The position numbers and the translations under genes were made by a program. Below the pieces are notes generated by a model that ran no database searches, was not told the origin of the DNA, and saw only the letters and a program-made list of their open reading frames with translations. Below are positions 28,087-36,665 of a DNA stretch of 64,000 nt, one piece after another (positions within the stretch are counted from its first letter, which is position 1; each line of letters opens with the position of its first letter). The stretch comes from Streptomyces colonosanans. Its GTDB lineage: Bacteria; Actinomycetota; Actinomycetes; Streptomycetales; Streptomycetaceae. The DNA is taken from contig NZ_MLYP01000060.1 in assembly GCF_001866645.1 (NCBI RefSeq), forward strand, positions 24,589 through 88,588, in the 5' to 3' direction.

Positions 28087-28974
28087 GTGAGTACCCTTGC
28101 GCACACCATGATGACCGCCGCCCGCTCCACAGACTCCGACCTGGCCGGATCGGGCGAACTCGACCGATACCCCTACGCCGAGGCGCCCCCCGCCGACCGC
28201 GTCGGCGCACCTTCCTGGGAGGGCGCGGGACCGGAACTCGGCCGCGTCGGCCGGCGTGCCGCGGGAAGCCGCGGACGCGGGCTGCACGGCCAACTCGTCC
28301 AGCAGCTGGGTCAGATGATCGTCTCCGGAGACCTGGGCGCGGACCGCCCGCTGGTGCCCGAGGAGATCGGCCAGCGCTTCGAGGTGTCCCGCACCGTCGT
28401 CCGTGAGTCGTTGCGCGTCCTGGAGGCCAAGGGCCTGGTCAGCGCCCGCCCGAATGTCGGCACGCGCGTGCGTCCCGTGAGTGACTGGAATCTCCTCGAT
28501 CCGGACATCATCGAGTGGCGGGCCTTCGGGCCGCAGCGTGACGACCAGCGCCGCGAGCTCAGTGAGCTGCGCTGGACCATCGAGCCGCTCGCCGCCCGCC
28601 TGGCCGCCGGGCACGGGCGCGAGGAGGTGCAGCAGCGGCTCGGCGACATGGTCGAGATCATGGGCCACGCCATGGGGCAGGGCGACTCCCTGACCTTCTC
28701 GCGCGCCGACGCGGAGTTCCACTCGCTGCTCATCCAGGTCGCCGGAAATCGCATGCTGGAGCACCTCTCCGGCATCGTCTCGGCCGCCCTGCAGGTCTCC
28801 GGTGGTCCGGTCACCGGTTGCGAGCGTCCGAACGACACCACCCTGGCCCAGCACGCCCGCATCGTCGACGCACTCGCCTCGGGCGACGGCGCGGCAGCCG
28901 AGGGAGCCATGCGTCAACTGCTCACCGTCCATCCCGAGGTGGAGCGCGTGGTCCCGGCGCCGCGCGAACACTGA
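28087..28974 (+). CDS. whiH: Sporulation transcription factor WhiH (GntR family)
   Basis: GntR/FadR-type regulator needed for sporulation septation in aerial hyphae. The 295-residue protein starts MSTLAHTMMTAARS as in known WhiH. The winged helix (about 60-130) contains LHGQLVQQLGQMIVSGDL, PEEIGQRFEVSRTVVRESLRVLEAKGLVSARPNVGTRV. The C-terminal FCD domain (about 150-285) carries DAEFHSLLIQVAGNRML and the metal/ligand histidines of that family. The GTG at 28087 is preceded by AAAGGA; a long upstream open frame is ignored. A WhiG-type promoter lies about 95 bp upstream. The gene is next to hrdB, as in S. coelicolor. Confidence 0.95.
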   Translation: MSTLAHTMMTAARSTDSDLAGSGELDRYPYAEAPPADRVGAPSWEGAGPELGRVGRRAAGSRGRGLHGQLVQQLGQMIVSGDLGADRPLVPEEIGQRFEVSRTVVRESLRVLEAKGLVSARPNVGTRVRPVSDWNLLDPDIIEWRAFGPQRDDQRRELSELRWTIEPLAARLAAGHGREEVQQRLGDMVEIMGHAMGQGDSLTFSRADAEFHSLLIQVAGNRMLEHLSGIVSAALQVSGGPVTGCERPNDTTLAQHARIVDALASGDGAAAEGAMRQLLTVHPEVERVVPAPREH

Positions 28975-29226
28975 CCGCCTACGGCGGGCGGTGCGACCGG
29001 GAGCGGGCGCCCTCGTGTGGCAGCAACCGGCCTGTGCGCCGGTGGCCGCCCGGGCGCCGTTCACCTGCTGTCGGATTCCGCCGGATCCTCCTGGAACCCG
29101 GCGGCGTCCGACGGAGACCGGCGGCACTGCCGGTCGAAGAGGGCGACGCCGTTGCGGGCGGTCCGGTGCCGGACCCGGGTGTCGCGGATCGGTGGTGGAT
29201 TCCCTGTGTCGGTTGCGGGTTCCACC

Positions 29227-29270
29227 TCCACGGTGCGAGGCCGTGGAGCTTCCGCTGGCCGTCCAGCGGC
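29227..29270. terminator. Tandem hairpins between whiH and hrdB
   Basis: Two perfect stems in series: CTCCACGG with CCGTGGAG (29227-29249) and CCGCTGG with CCAGCGG (29253-29270). They lie 250 bp after whiH and 85 bp before the hrdB promoter and probably insulate hrdB. The 250 bp between whiH and the hairpins holds no supported gene. Confidence 0.55.
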
Positions 29271-29353
29271 CATGACGCCGAGTGGTCATTTTTGCCCGTA
29301 CCTGGACGTTTTTGAGCGGTTACGGGGTGTGACTCGGGCCACGCAGATTCGGC

Positions 29354-29380
29354 GTAACGCTCCCTGGATCTGTGCGATGA
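29354..29380 (+). promoter_or_regulatory. Putative ShbA-type hrdB promoter
   Basis: GTAAC (29354-29358), a 16-bp spacer, then CGATGA (29375-29380). In S. griseus and S. coelicolor the ECF sigma factor ShbA transcribes hrdB from a promoter I recall as GTAAC/CGATGA-like. The spacing is right and the leader would be about 155 nt. The pattern is seen; the sigma factor assignment is by recall. Confidence 0.6.
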
Positions 29381-29542
29381 CCTAAGAGGTGACAGTCGCG
29401 GAGGGAATACGGACGCCGTTCACGGCGCTGTGCATCCTCCCGGCCCCGCCCGTGCCGTCGGCCCATCCCCAAGCCGGCGGTCGGCCCCTGTCCGATGTGG
29501 ACGGGGCCGGAAGCCGCTTTCCAACGTTCCGAGAGGTTGTTC

Positions 29543-31063
29543 GTGTCGGCCAGCACATCCCGTACGCTCCCGCCGGAGATCGCCGAGTCCGTCTCTGTCA
29601 TGGCCCTCATTGAGCGGGGAAAGGCTGAGGGGCAGATCGCAGGCGACGATGTGCGTCGGGCCTTCGAAGCTGACCAGATTCCGGCCACTCAGTGGAAGAA
29701 CGTACTGCGCAGCCTCAACCAGATCCTCGAGGAAGAGGGTGTGACGCTGATGGTCAGTGCCGCAGAGCCCAAGCGCACCCGAAAGAGCGTCGCAGCGAAG
29801 AGTCCGGCCAAGCGCACGGCCACCAGGAGCGTCGCGGCGAAGGCCGTGACCACCAAGAAGGCCACCGCCGCCGCTCCGGCCGCCGACGACTCGGCTGAGG
29901 ACGCGCCCGCCAAGAAGGTTGCCGCCAAGAAGACGACCGCCAAGAAGACGGCCGCGAAGAAGACCGTTGCCAAGAAGACGGCGGCCAAGAAGACCACCGC
30001 CAAGAAGGACGACGTCGAACTGCTCGACGAGGAAGTCCTCGAGGAGACCCCCGGCAAGGGTGGCGAGGAGCCCGAGGGCGCCGAGAGCGCCGGCTTCGTA
30101 CTTTCCGACGAGGACGAGGACGACGCGCCCGCGCAGCAGGTCGCCGCGGCCGGCGCCACCGCCGACCCCGTCAAGGACTACCTCAAGCAGATCGGCAAGG
30201 TCCCCCTGCTCAACGCCGAGCAGGAGGTCGAGCTTGCCAAGCGCATCGAGGCCGGCCTCTTCGCCGAGGACAAGCTGGCCAACGCCGACAAGCTCGCTCC
30301 CAAGCTCAAGCGCGAGCTGGAGATCATCGCCGAGGACGGGCGCCGCGCCAAGAACCACCTGCTGGAGGCCAACCTCCGTCTGGTGGTCTCCCTGGCCAAG
30401 CGCTACACGGGTCGCGGCATGCTCTTCCTGGACCTCATCCAGGAGGGCAACCTCGGTCTGATCCGCGCGGTCGAAAAGTTCGACTACACCAAGGGCTACA
30501 AGTTCTCCACGTACGCCACCTGGTGGATCCGTCAGGCGATCACCCGCGCGATGGCCGACCAGGCCCGCACCATCCGTATCCCGGTGCACATGGTCGAGGT
30601 CATCAACAAGCTCGCGCGTGTGCAGCGCCAGATGCTCCAGGACCTGGGCCGCGAGCCCACCCCGGAGGAGCTGGCCAAGGAGCTCGACATGACCCCGGAG
30701 AAGGTCATCGAGGTCCAGAAGTACGGCCGCGAGCCGATCTCGCTGCACACCCCGCTGGGCGAGGACGGCGACAGCGAGTTCGGTGACCTCATCGAGGACT
30801 CCGAGGCCGTCGTCCCGGCCGACGCGGTCAGCTTCACGCTCCTCCAGGAGCAGCTGCACTCCGTCCTCGACACCCTGTCCGAGCGCGAGGCGGGCGTCGT
30901 CTCCATGCGTTTCGGTCTCACCGACGGTCAGCCGAAGACCCTCGACGAGATCGGCAAGGTGTACGGCGTCACCCGTGAGCGCATCCGCCAGATCGAGTCC
31001 AAAACGATGTCGAAGCTGCGTCACCCGTCGCGTTCCCAGGTACTGCGCGACTACCTCGACTAG
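29543..31063 (+). CDS. hrdB: Principal RNA polymerase sigma factor HrdB
   Basis: Essential vegetative sigma factor. The 506 residues: an N-terminal domain (1-70); a low-complexity Lys/Ala linker (about 75-155) with repeated AAKKT/TAKKT units followed by an acidic stretch; region 1.2 DPVKDYLKQIGKVPLL near 208; region 2 LLEANLRLVVSLAKRY to FSTYATWWIRQAITRA near 321; region 3; region 4.2 with TRERIRQIESKTMSKLRHP near 476. The GTG at 29543 follows GAGAGG by 6 nt and yields the conserved SASTSRTLPPEIAESV start. Group 1 identity rests on length, the linker and the whiH neighbour. Confidence 0.97.
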   Translation: MSASTSRTLPPEIAESVSVMALIERGKAEGQIAGDDVRRAFEADQIPATQWKNVLRSLNQILEEEGVTLMVSAAEPKRTRKSVAAKSPAKRTATRSVAAKAVTTKKATAAAPAADDSAEDAPAKKVAAKKTTAKKTAAKKTVAKKTAAKKTTAKKDDVELLDEEVLEETPGKGGEEPEGAESAGFVLSDEDEDDAPAQQVAAAGATADPVKDYLKQIGKVPLLNAEQEVELAKRIEAGLFAEDKLANADKLAPKLKRELEIIAEDGRRAKNHLLEANLRLVVSLAKRYTGRGMLFLDLIQEGNLGLIRAVEKFDYTKGYKFSTYATWWIRQAITRAMADQARTIRIPVHMVEVINKLARVQRQMLQDLGREPTPEELAKELDMTPEKVIEVQKYGREPISLHTPLGEDGDSEFGDLIEDSEAVVPADAVSFTLLQEQLHSVLDTLSEREAGVVSMRFGLTDGQPKTLDEIGKVYGVTRERIRQIESKTMSKLRHPSRSQVLRDYLD

Positions 31064-31081
31064 GCCTCCACGCGTGGCGGA

Positions 31082-31111
31082 GGGCCCGGCTTCCTGTGTG
31101 GAGCCGGGCCC
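31082..31111 (+). terminator. hrdB terminator
   Basis: GGGCCCGGCT pairs perfectly with AGCCGGGCCC around a 10-nt loop, 18 bp after the hrdB stop codon. Confidence 0.85.
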
Positions 31112-31184
31112 CTCTGCATGTGCGGGACATCGCGATCTGGATCACTGTGGGTGTTCCATAATCACCTCACAGTGAGGAACGGGT

Positions 31185-32003
31185 ATGCGTCGCCCCTTCG
31201 CCCGAGTACTGGCCTTCGCAGCTGCGGCGGCCCTGGTACCGCTCTCGCCTCCCGCGTTCGCGGCGGCAGACAGTGTTGTCATCGGAGGTTTCCCGGTCGA
31301 TATCTCGCAGAGCCCTTGGACGGTCGCCCTCGCCAGTCGTGACCGGTTCGGAGGTACGCGGGCGGGGCAGTTCTGCGGGGGAGTGGCGGTGGATCGTTCC
31401 ACGGTCCTGACCGCGGCCCACTGCATGAGCACGGCCGCCCTGGGGGTGCCGCCAGAGGAGGTACGGGACCTGAAGGTCATCGTGGACCGTACCGATCTGC
31501 TGTCCAGTCAGGGCAAGGAGATTCCGGTCTCCACCACCTGGGTCAATCCCCGGTACAACAGTTCTACGAACGCCGGGGACTTCGCCGTGCTCACCCTCGC
31601 CTCCCCACTGCCCGCGAGATCGGTCATCGGTATGGCTGTGGCCGGTGATCCGGCGTACACGCCCGGCACGGCCGCGACGGTGTATGGCTGGGGTGATATC
31701 AGCGGGGGCGGCAACTATGCGCACAGTCTGCGGGCGGCGCATATCCAGGTCCTGCGGGACGCGGTCTGTCAGCAGGCGTATCCCGGCGATGCCGAGGGGA
31801 AGTACACGCCCGCCTCCATGCTGTGCGCTGGAGATCCCAAGGGGGGCCACGATGCCTGCCAGGGGGACAGTGGGGGACCGCTGATCGCCAAGGGGCGGCT
31901 GGTCGGCCTGGTGTCGTGGGGGACCGGCTGTGGGTGGGCCGGAAGCCCAGGGGTCTACACGCGGGTCTCGGAGGTCGTCAAAACGCTGGGGGGCGGCGGT
32001 TGA
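31185..32003 (+). CDS. Secreted trypsin-like serine protease (S1)
   Basis: Exported chymotrypsin-fold protease of 272 residues. A signal peptide is clear: RR-containing start, hydrophobic AFAAAAALVPL, and a likely cleavage after AFA near residue 27. The catalytic triad is intact: His in LTAAHCMS (about 70), Asp in NAGDFAVLTL (about 132) and Ser in CQGDSGGPL (about 226). Asp six residues before the Ser (DACQGDSGG) predicts trypsin specificity for Arg/Lys. The short or absent propeptide leads into VVIGGFPVDISQSPW, close to the usual IVGG mature start. CATAAT about 25 bp upstream may be its -10. It ends at a strong bidirectional terminator. Confidence 0.93.
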   Translation: MRRPFARVLAFAAAAALVPLSPPAFAAADSVVIGGFPVDISQSPWTVALASRDRFGGTRAGQFCGGVAVDRSTVLTAAHCMSTAALGVPPEEVRDLKVIVDRTDLLSSQGKEIPVSTTWVNPRYNSSTNAGDFAVLTLASPLPARSVIGMAVAGDPAYTPGTAATVYGWGDISGGGNYAHSLRAAHIQVLRDAVCQQAYPGDAEGKYTPASMLCAGDPKGGHDACQGDSGGPLIAKGRLVGLVSWGTGCGWAGSPGVYTRVSEVVKTLGGGG

Positions 32004-32108
32004 GGGCCTGGGGCACAAGAGCGCCTACGAGTGTCGAAGACAATTCTGCGCGGGCTGCCGCAGGCTCGCGGGTGTCGCCAGGACGCTCATCGGGCACGCC
32101 GTACGCGT

Positions 32109-32146
32109 ACGGGCGGCCACTCCCTGTGATCGGGGTGGCCGCCCGT
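32109..32146. terminator. Bidirectional terminator after protease gene
   Basis: Twelve-bp perfect stem ACGGGCGGCCAC / GTGGCCGCCCGT with a 14-nt loop, between the converging protease and small zinc-ribbon genes. Confidence 0.85.
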
Positions 32147-32191
32147 TCACCGGCCTCGGTGCCGGTGCGGGCTCGTCGTAGGCGCGAAGTG

Positions 32192-32422
32192 TCAGCGCTC
32201 CTCTTCGGACGCATTTGCCGGAACGGGGGTGAGCCGCTGCGTCTCGTCCTGTATCTCAGCCGCGATCTTCTTGAGCTCCGGCTCGAACTTGCGGCCGTGG
32301 TGGGCGCAGAAGAGCAGTTCTCCGCCACTCAGGAGGACGACGCGCAGGTACGCCTGGGCGCCGCAACGGTCGCAGCGGTCAGCGGCCGTCAGCGGGCTCG
32401 CGGGGGTCAGAACTGTAGTCAC
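32192..32422 (-). CDS. Small zinc-ribbon-like protein (DUF7455 type)
   Basis: A 76-residue protein with CDRCGAQAYLRVVLLSGGE and FCAHHGRKFEPELKKIA: a CxxC pair and a CxHH group about 20 residues later, forming a probable zinc site. Such proteins are conserved next to hrdB/parE in actinomycetes; their function is unknown. GTG start with AGAGG 4-5 nt upstream. It is divergent from parE and converges with the protease gene. Confidence 0.82.
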   Translation of the reverse strand: MTTVLTPASPLTAADRCDRCGAQAYLRVVLLSGGELLFCAHHGRKFEPELKKIAAEIQDETQRLTPVPANASEEER

Positions 32423-32862
32423 GTCGCCTCTTCTCTAGCTCGACGAGCTGTCGTACCAGGGTCAACATCCAACCAGGCCGAAAACGTTCCCGCTCGCGGC
32501 TTTTCCTCGAAAATTTCTCTCCGGGCCGGCTGTCTGTTGCCGGTTGGCGGCGAATGAGCCGTATTGCGTGTCTTGCGTCGTACGGATTCGCGTTCTCTGT
32601 CGGTTGTCCGGTCCTCCCGGCGGGTTGCCGGTTGTTCATGAGGACGTGCCCGGAGCCTAAATGGTTCATGCCTCGAAGGGAACGTGATATGCGCTTCACT
32701 CGGGGTCGAGATCGAACGCTCGTACGACCCTGGACTAGTCTGAGTTCAGACGAGGGTGGCGTGACAACGGCTCTATCAGGCCTCGGTACCCTCGGACCGG
32801 CAACCGAAGCCGCCCCCTTACCCCAAAGGGCCCCCCTTGAAATTCAGCGAGGAGCGAACCGC
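32423..32862. other. Intergenic control region of parE and the zinc-ribbon gene
   Basis: No gene is supported in these 440 bp. A small inverted repeat GTCTGA-gt-TCAGAC (32738-32751) overlaps TAGTCT (32737-32742), a possible -10 for parE, about 110 bp upstream of the parE start. The long open frame that runs into parE from 32554 is not coding-like. Confidence 0.5.
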
Positions 32863-34986
32863 GTGACCGCCGAGACGTCCGTGCCGTCCACAGCGCTGCT
32901 GACCGGAGCAGACCGGGACGGTTCCAACTACACCGCGCGGCACCTGCTCGTACTCGAGGGCCTCGAGGCCGTACGCAAGCGCCCCGGCATGTACATCGGC
33001 TCCACCGACAGCCGTGGTCTGATGCACTGCCTGTGGGAGATCATCGACAACTCCGTGGACGAGGCCCTGGGCGGCTACTGCGACCGCATCGAGGTGGTCC
33101 TGCACGACGACTCCTCGGTGGAGGTGCGGGACAACGGCCGCGGCATCCCGGTCGACGTAGAGCCCAAGACCCGTCTTTCCGGCGTCGAGGTCGTGATGAC
33201 CAAGCTGCACGCGGGTGGCAAGTTCGGCGGCGGCTCCTACGCGGCCACCGGCGGTCTGCACGGCGTCGGCGCGTCCGTGGTGAATGCTCTCTCCGCGCGC
33301 CTGGACGTCGAGGTCGACCGCGCCGGTCACACCCACGCGATCAGCTTCCGGCGCGGCGTACCCGGTGCCTTCACCGGCGACGGTCAGGACGCCAAGTTCG
33401 AGGCCAAGGGAGGCCTGCACAGGGCCAAGAAGATCCCCAAGACCCGGACGGGCACGCGCGTGCGCTACTGGGCCGACCGCCAGATCTTCCTCAAGGACGC
33501 CAAACTCTCCCTGGAGACGCTGCACCAGCGCGCCCGCCAGACCGCGTTCCTGGTGCCCGGCCTCACCATCGTCGTCCGCGACGAGTACGGCCTCGGCGAA
33601 GGAGGCAGCAAGGGCGAGGAGTCCTTCCGCTTCGACGGCGGCATCAGCGAGTTCTGTGAGTACCTGGCGAGCGACAAGCCGGTGTGCGACGTCCTGCGCT
33701 TCTCCGGGCAGGGCACCTTCAAGGAGACGGTCCCCGTCCTGGACGACCACGGGCAGATGACGCCCACCGAGGTCACCCGGGAGCTGGGCGTCGACGTCGC
33801 GCTGCGCTGGGGGACCGGTTACGAGACGGCGCTCAGGTCGTTCGTCAACATCATCGCCACCCCCAAGGGCGGCACCCATGTCGCCGGCTTCGAGCAGGCC
33901 GTCGGCAAAACCCTGAACGAGGTGCTGCGCGCCAAGAAGCTGCTGCGTGTCGCCGAGGACGACATCATCAAGGACGACGCCCTGGAGGGGCTCACCGCGG
34001 TCGTCACCGTGCGCTTGGCCGAGCCGCAGTTCGAGGGTCAGACCAAGGAGGTCCTCGGCACCTCAGCGGCCCGCCGTATCGTCGCCAACGTGGTCTCCAA
34101 GGAACTCAAGGCGTTCCTCACCTCCACGAAGCGGGATGCCGCCCAGCAGGCCCGTGTCGTCCTCGAGAAGGCCGTCGCCGCCGCCCGCACCCGCATCGCC
34201 GCACGGCAGCACAAGGACGCGCAGCGTCGTAAGACGGCTCTGGAGTCCTCGTCGCTGCCGGCCAAGCTCGCCGACTGCCGCAGTGACGATGTCGAGCGCA
34301 GCGAGCTGTTCATCGTCGAGGGCGACTCCGCGCTCGGTACCGCGAAGCTCGCCCGGAACTCCGAATTCCAGGCGTTGCTGCCGATCCGCGGCAAGATCCT
34401 CAACGTCCAGAAGTCGTCCGTCACGGACATGCTCAAGAACGCCGAGTGCGGTGCGATCATCCAGGTCATAGGGGCCGGATCGGGCCGGACCTTCGACATC
34501 GACGCGGCCCGCTACGGCAAGATCATCATGATGACCGACGCCGATGTGGACGGCTCCCACATCCGCACCCTGCTCCTGACGCTCTTCCACCGCTACATGC
34601 GGCCCATGGTCGAGGCGGGCCGGGTGTTCGCCGCGGTGCCGCCGCTGCACCGCATCGAGATCGTCCAGCCGAAGAAGGGACAGGACAAGTACGTCTACAC
34701 CTACTCGGACCGTGAGCTGCGCGACAAGCTCCTGGAGTTCCAGAGCAAGGGCATCCGCTACAAGGACTCCATCCAGCGGTACAAGGGCCTCGGTGAGATG
34801 GACGCCGACCAGCTGGCCGAGACGACGATGGACCCCCGCCACCGCACACTGCGCCGGATCAACCTCTCCGACCTCGAAGCCGCCGAGCAGGTATTCGACC
34901 TGCTGATGGGCACCGACGTGGCGCCGCGCAAGGAGTTCATCTCCAGCTCTGCGGCGACGCTGGACCGGTCGCGCATCGACGCGTAG
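32863..34986 (+). CDS. parE: DNA topoisomerase IV subunit B (GyrB-like)
   Basis: ATPase subunit of the second type IIA topoisomerase, decatenating chromosomes, notably at sporulation septa. The 707-residue length fits actinobacterial ParE. The GHKL ATPase part has EIIDNSVDEALGGY (about 55-68), DNGRGIPVDV (about 90) and the lid-loop GGLHGVGASVVNALS (about 128). TOPRIM begins FIVEGDSALGTAK near 484, with TDADVDGSHIRTLLL near 560 supplying the DxD metal site. The GTG at 32863 with GGAG 9 nt upstream is preferred to earlier in-frame starts. Its partner parC is 17 kb away on the other strand. Confidence 0.95.
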   Translation: MTAETSVPSTALLTGADRDGSNYTARHLLVLEGLEAVRKRPGMYIGSTDSRGLMHCLWEIIDNSVDEALGGYCDRIEVVLHDDSSVEVRDNGRGIPVDVEPKTRLSGVEVVMTKLHAGGKFGGGSYAATGGLHGVGASVVNALSARLDVEVDRAGHTHAISFRRGVPGAFTGDGQDAKFEAKGGLHRAKKIPKTRTGTRVRYWADRQIFLKDAKLSLETLHQRARQTAFLVPGLTIVVRDEYGLGEGGSKGEESFRFDGGISEFCEYLASDKPVCDVLRFSGQGTFKETVPVLDDHGQMTPTEVTRELGVDVALRWGTGYETALRSFVNIIATPKGGTHVAGFEQAVGKTLNEVLRAKKLLRVAEDDIIKDDALEGLTAVVTVRLAEPQFEGQTKEVLGTSAARRIVANVVSKELKAFLTSTKRDAAQQARVVLEKAVAAARTRIAARQHKDAQRRKTALESSSLPAKLADCRSDDVERSELFIVEGDSALGTAKLARNSEFQALLPIRGKILNVQKSSVTDMLKNAECGAIIQVIGAGSGRTFDIDAARYGKIIMMTDADVDGSHIRTLLLTLFHRYMRPMVEAGRVFAAVPPLHRIEIVQPKKGQDKYVYTYSDRELRDKLLEFQSKGIRYKDSIQRYKGLGEMDADQLAETTMDPRHRTLRRINLSDLEAAEQVFDLLMGTDVAPRKEFISSSAATLDRSRIDA

Positions 34987-34998
34987 CCGTTGCGCTCG

Positions 34999-35055
34999 GC
35001 CTCGGCCCCGTCCTTTCCGCCCGCCAGCCGGCCGGGCGAGGGACGGGGCCGAGGC
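34999..35055 (+). terminator. parE terminator
   Basis: Fifteen-bp perfect stem GCCTCGGCCCCGTCC / GGACGGGGCCGAGGC enclosing a smaller GC-rich hairpin, 12 bp after the parE stop. Confidence 0.85.
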
Positions 35056-35245
35056 GTTTGATGTTCGCGGGCGCTTGTTCGCGCAGCATCGACGCGCGCC
35101 GCTGCCGGCGCCCGTCCGCACGTGTCACCGGTGGCCTCGGATTGCGTCAGCTACGTTCGTCCGTGTGTGTCGCCGGGGCCTCGGGGCCAGTCACGGAGCG
35201 CCTGGCTCAGGGACGGCGCCTGGCGGCGTCGCACGCACCGTCCGA

Positions 35246-35277
35246 GCCGTGTCTCCACCCGTGGGTGGAGACACGGC
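35246..35277. repeat. 32-bp near-perfect palindrome
   Basis: Fifteen-bp arms GCCGTGTCTCCACCC / GGGTGGAGACACGGC around the dinucleotide GT. The loop is too tight for an ordinary terminator, so an operator or cruciform-forming site is equally possible. It lies in the otherwise empty 35056-35397 gap, 120 bp upstream of the small ORF of the two-component operon. Confidence 0.7.
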
Positions 35278-35397
35278 GTCCTGGGGTCCACCCACGATCC
35301 ACCTCTGCTCCGATCTGCTGACCTGCGGATTTCCGTAGCGTCGAAGGCGTCGGCGGTGCTCGCTGCCGATCGCTCCTTCCCGATCACGGAGGTTGTG

Positions 35398-35517
35398 ATG
35401 GCCAGGCTCGCCGACGCGTTGGTGATCGTGCGGCAGTTCCGCACACGCAGGGTCGCCGCCGACCGGGGCTGGTGGCTCGCGCCCGCGATCCTGACCACGC
35501 GGAGGGTGGGCGCGTGA
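35398..35517 (+). CDS. Putative 39-residue leader/small protein translationally coupled to the sensor kinase
   Basis: ATG at 35398 follows GGAGG (spacing 5-7 nt) and opens a 39-codon frame beginning MARLADALVIVRQF and ending ILTTRRVGA. The TGA overlaps the GTG start of the kinase in GTGA, the usual sign of translational coupling. The product is basic with one short hydrophobic stretch (LADALVIV) and no known domain. It may be a genuine small protein or a coupling leader peptide; the ribosome binding site and overlap are the evidence, homology is not available. Confidence 0.5.
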   Translation: MARLADALVIVRQFRTRRVAADRGWWLAPAILTTRRVGA

Positions 35518-36665
35518 CGGAGAACACCTGGACGCGCTGGCCCTCGCGCGAAGCGCTCGGCCGCAACGGGGTCGCGCCGCCCCGGCGCCTGCTCGCCTGG
35601 GCCGTGAGACTGCTGGTGCTCGGCATGCTCCTCTGGGGGGTCTTCAGCGACGATCACGTCCGTGGCTGGCGCGTGGCCGGAGTGGCGGTGGGCGTGATCA
35701 CAGCCGCGCTCGTGTCCTGGGCCCTCTTCCGCACGACCTACGCACACAGGCTCCGGCCGTCCCTGGCGCTCGTCACGGTGCTCATGGGGATCGCGATCGC
35801 GGCGCAGGCCACCGGCTTCAGGGTCCCGGCCCTCGTGATCTGGTGCGGCTGCGGCGTCACCGCACTGGAGCGGCTGCCCCTGGCGGCCGCTCTGCCCGTG
35901 GCCTCGGTCGCCCTCGCCTCGTACTCCGCAGTCAGCAACGACGAGTGGCTGACCACCGCCGTCACCGTCGTGGGCATGGTCCTCGCCGGGTACGTCCTGC
36001 GCCTTGATGCCGAGGCCCGCGGCAACGCCCAGCGGCTGCTCGTCCAGGAGCGGGCCGCGCGGGCGGCCGAGGCGGAGTCCGCGGCCCTGGCGGAGCGCGC
36101 CCGGATCGCACGGGAGATCCACGACGTGCTGGCCCACAGCCTCTCGGCGCAACTCGTGCACCTGGAGGCGGCCCGGCTGCTGATCGAGGGGGGAGCCGAT
36201 CGGCCCGAGATCCTCGAACGGGTCGTGGCGGCACGCGGGATGGCCCGGGAGGGACTCGCCGAGACACGGCAGGCGCTCTCCGCGCTGCGCGGCGAGATGT
36301 CCCCGCTCGAGGACTTCCTCAGCGAACTGGTCGCCGAGACGGACGGTGCGGGCGTCACCGTCTCGGGTGAGAGCCGGCCGTTGCCCGCTGAGGCCTCTCA
36401 GGCGGTCCGCAGGGTCGCCCAGGAGGCCCTGACGAACGTCCGCAAGCACGCTCCGGGCGCCGAAGTGCGCATACGCCTGGAGTACGCCGTGCATCAAGTG
36501 ACGCTGGACGTGAGGGACTCGGGCGGATCGCCGGGTGAGCTGACCGCGTCGGGGGCCGGGTACGGTCTGCTGGGCATGCGGGAGCGTGCCGAGTTGCTGG
36601 GCGGCTCGCTGGAGGCCGGGCCGGGCGAGGAGGGATTCGTGGTGACATTGAAGGTGCCCGTATGA
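35514..36665 (+). CDS. Sensor histidine kinase, NarL-system type (HisKA_3)
   Basis: Membrane kinase of a two-component system, 383 residues. Four to five hydrophobic segments fill residues 25-170, then a coiled region and a HisKA_3 dimerisation domain with the phospho-acceptor histidine in ARIAREIHDVLAHSLSAQ (about 200-217). The HATPase_c domain has QEALTNVRKHAPGA (N box), DSGGSPG (degenerate G1) and GYGLLGMRERAELLGG (G2). GTG at 35514 follows GGAGG by 8 nt and overlaps the stop of the small ORF. It overlaps the response regulator by 4 bp. The membrane part lacks a recognisable extracellular sensor, so the stimulus may be in the membrane. Confidence 0.92.
   Translation: MTENTWTRWPSREALGRNGVAPPRRLLAWAVRLLVLGMLLWGVFSDDHVRGWRVAGVAVGVITAALVSWALFRTTYAHRLRPSLALVTVLMGIAIAAQATGFRVPALVIWCGCGVTALERLPLAAALPVASVALASYSAVSNDEWLTTAVTVVGMVLAGYVLRLDAEARGNAQRLLVQERAARAAEAESAALAERARIAREIHDVLAHSLSAQLVHLEAARLLIEGGADRPEILERVVAARGMAREGLAETRQALSALRGEMSPLEDFLSELVAETDGAGVTVSGESRPLPAEASQAVRRVAQEALTNVRKHAPGAEVRIRLEYAVHQVTLDVRDSGGSPGELTASGAGYGLLGMRERAELLGGSLEAGPGEEGFVVTLKVPV

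Noticed and set aside
29017..29385. 122-codon ORF between whiH and hrdB
   Set aside because: No ribosome binding site or domain; it runs through two hairpins and the inferred hrdB promoter.
29750..30010. Repeated AAKKT units in hrdB considered as a DNA repeat or insertion
   Set aside because: Lys/Ala-rich linkers are normal in Streptomyces HrdB; the repeat is protein-level low complexity.
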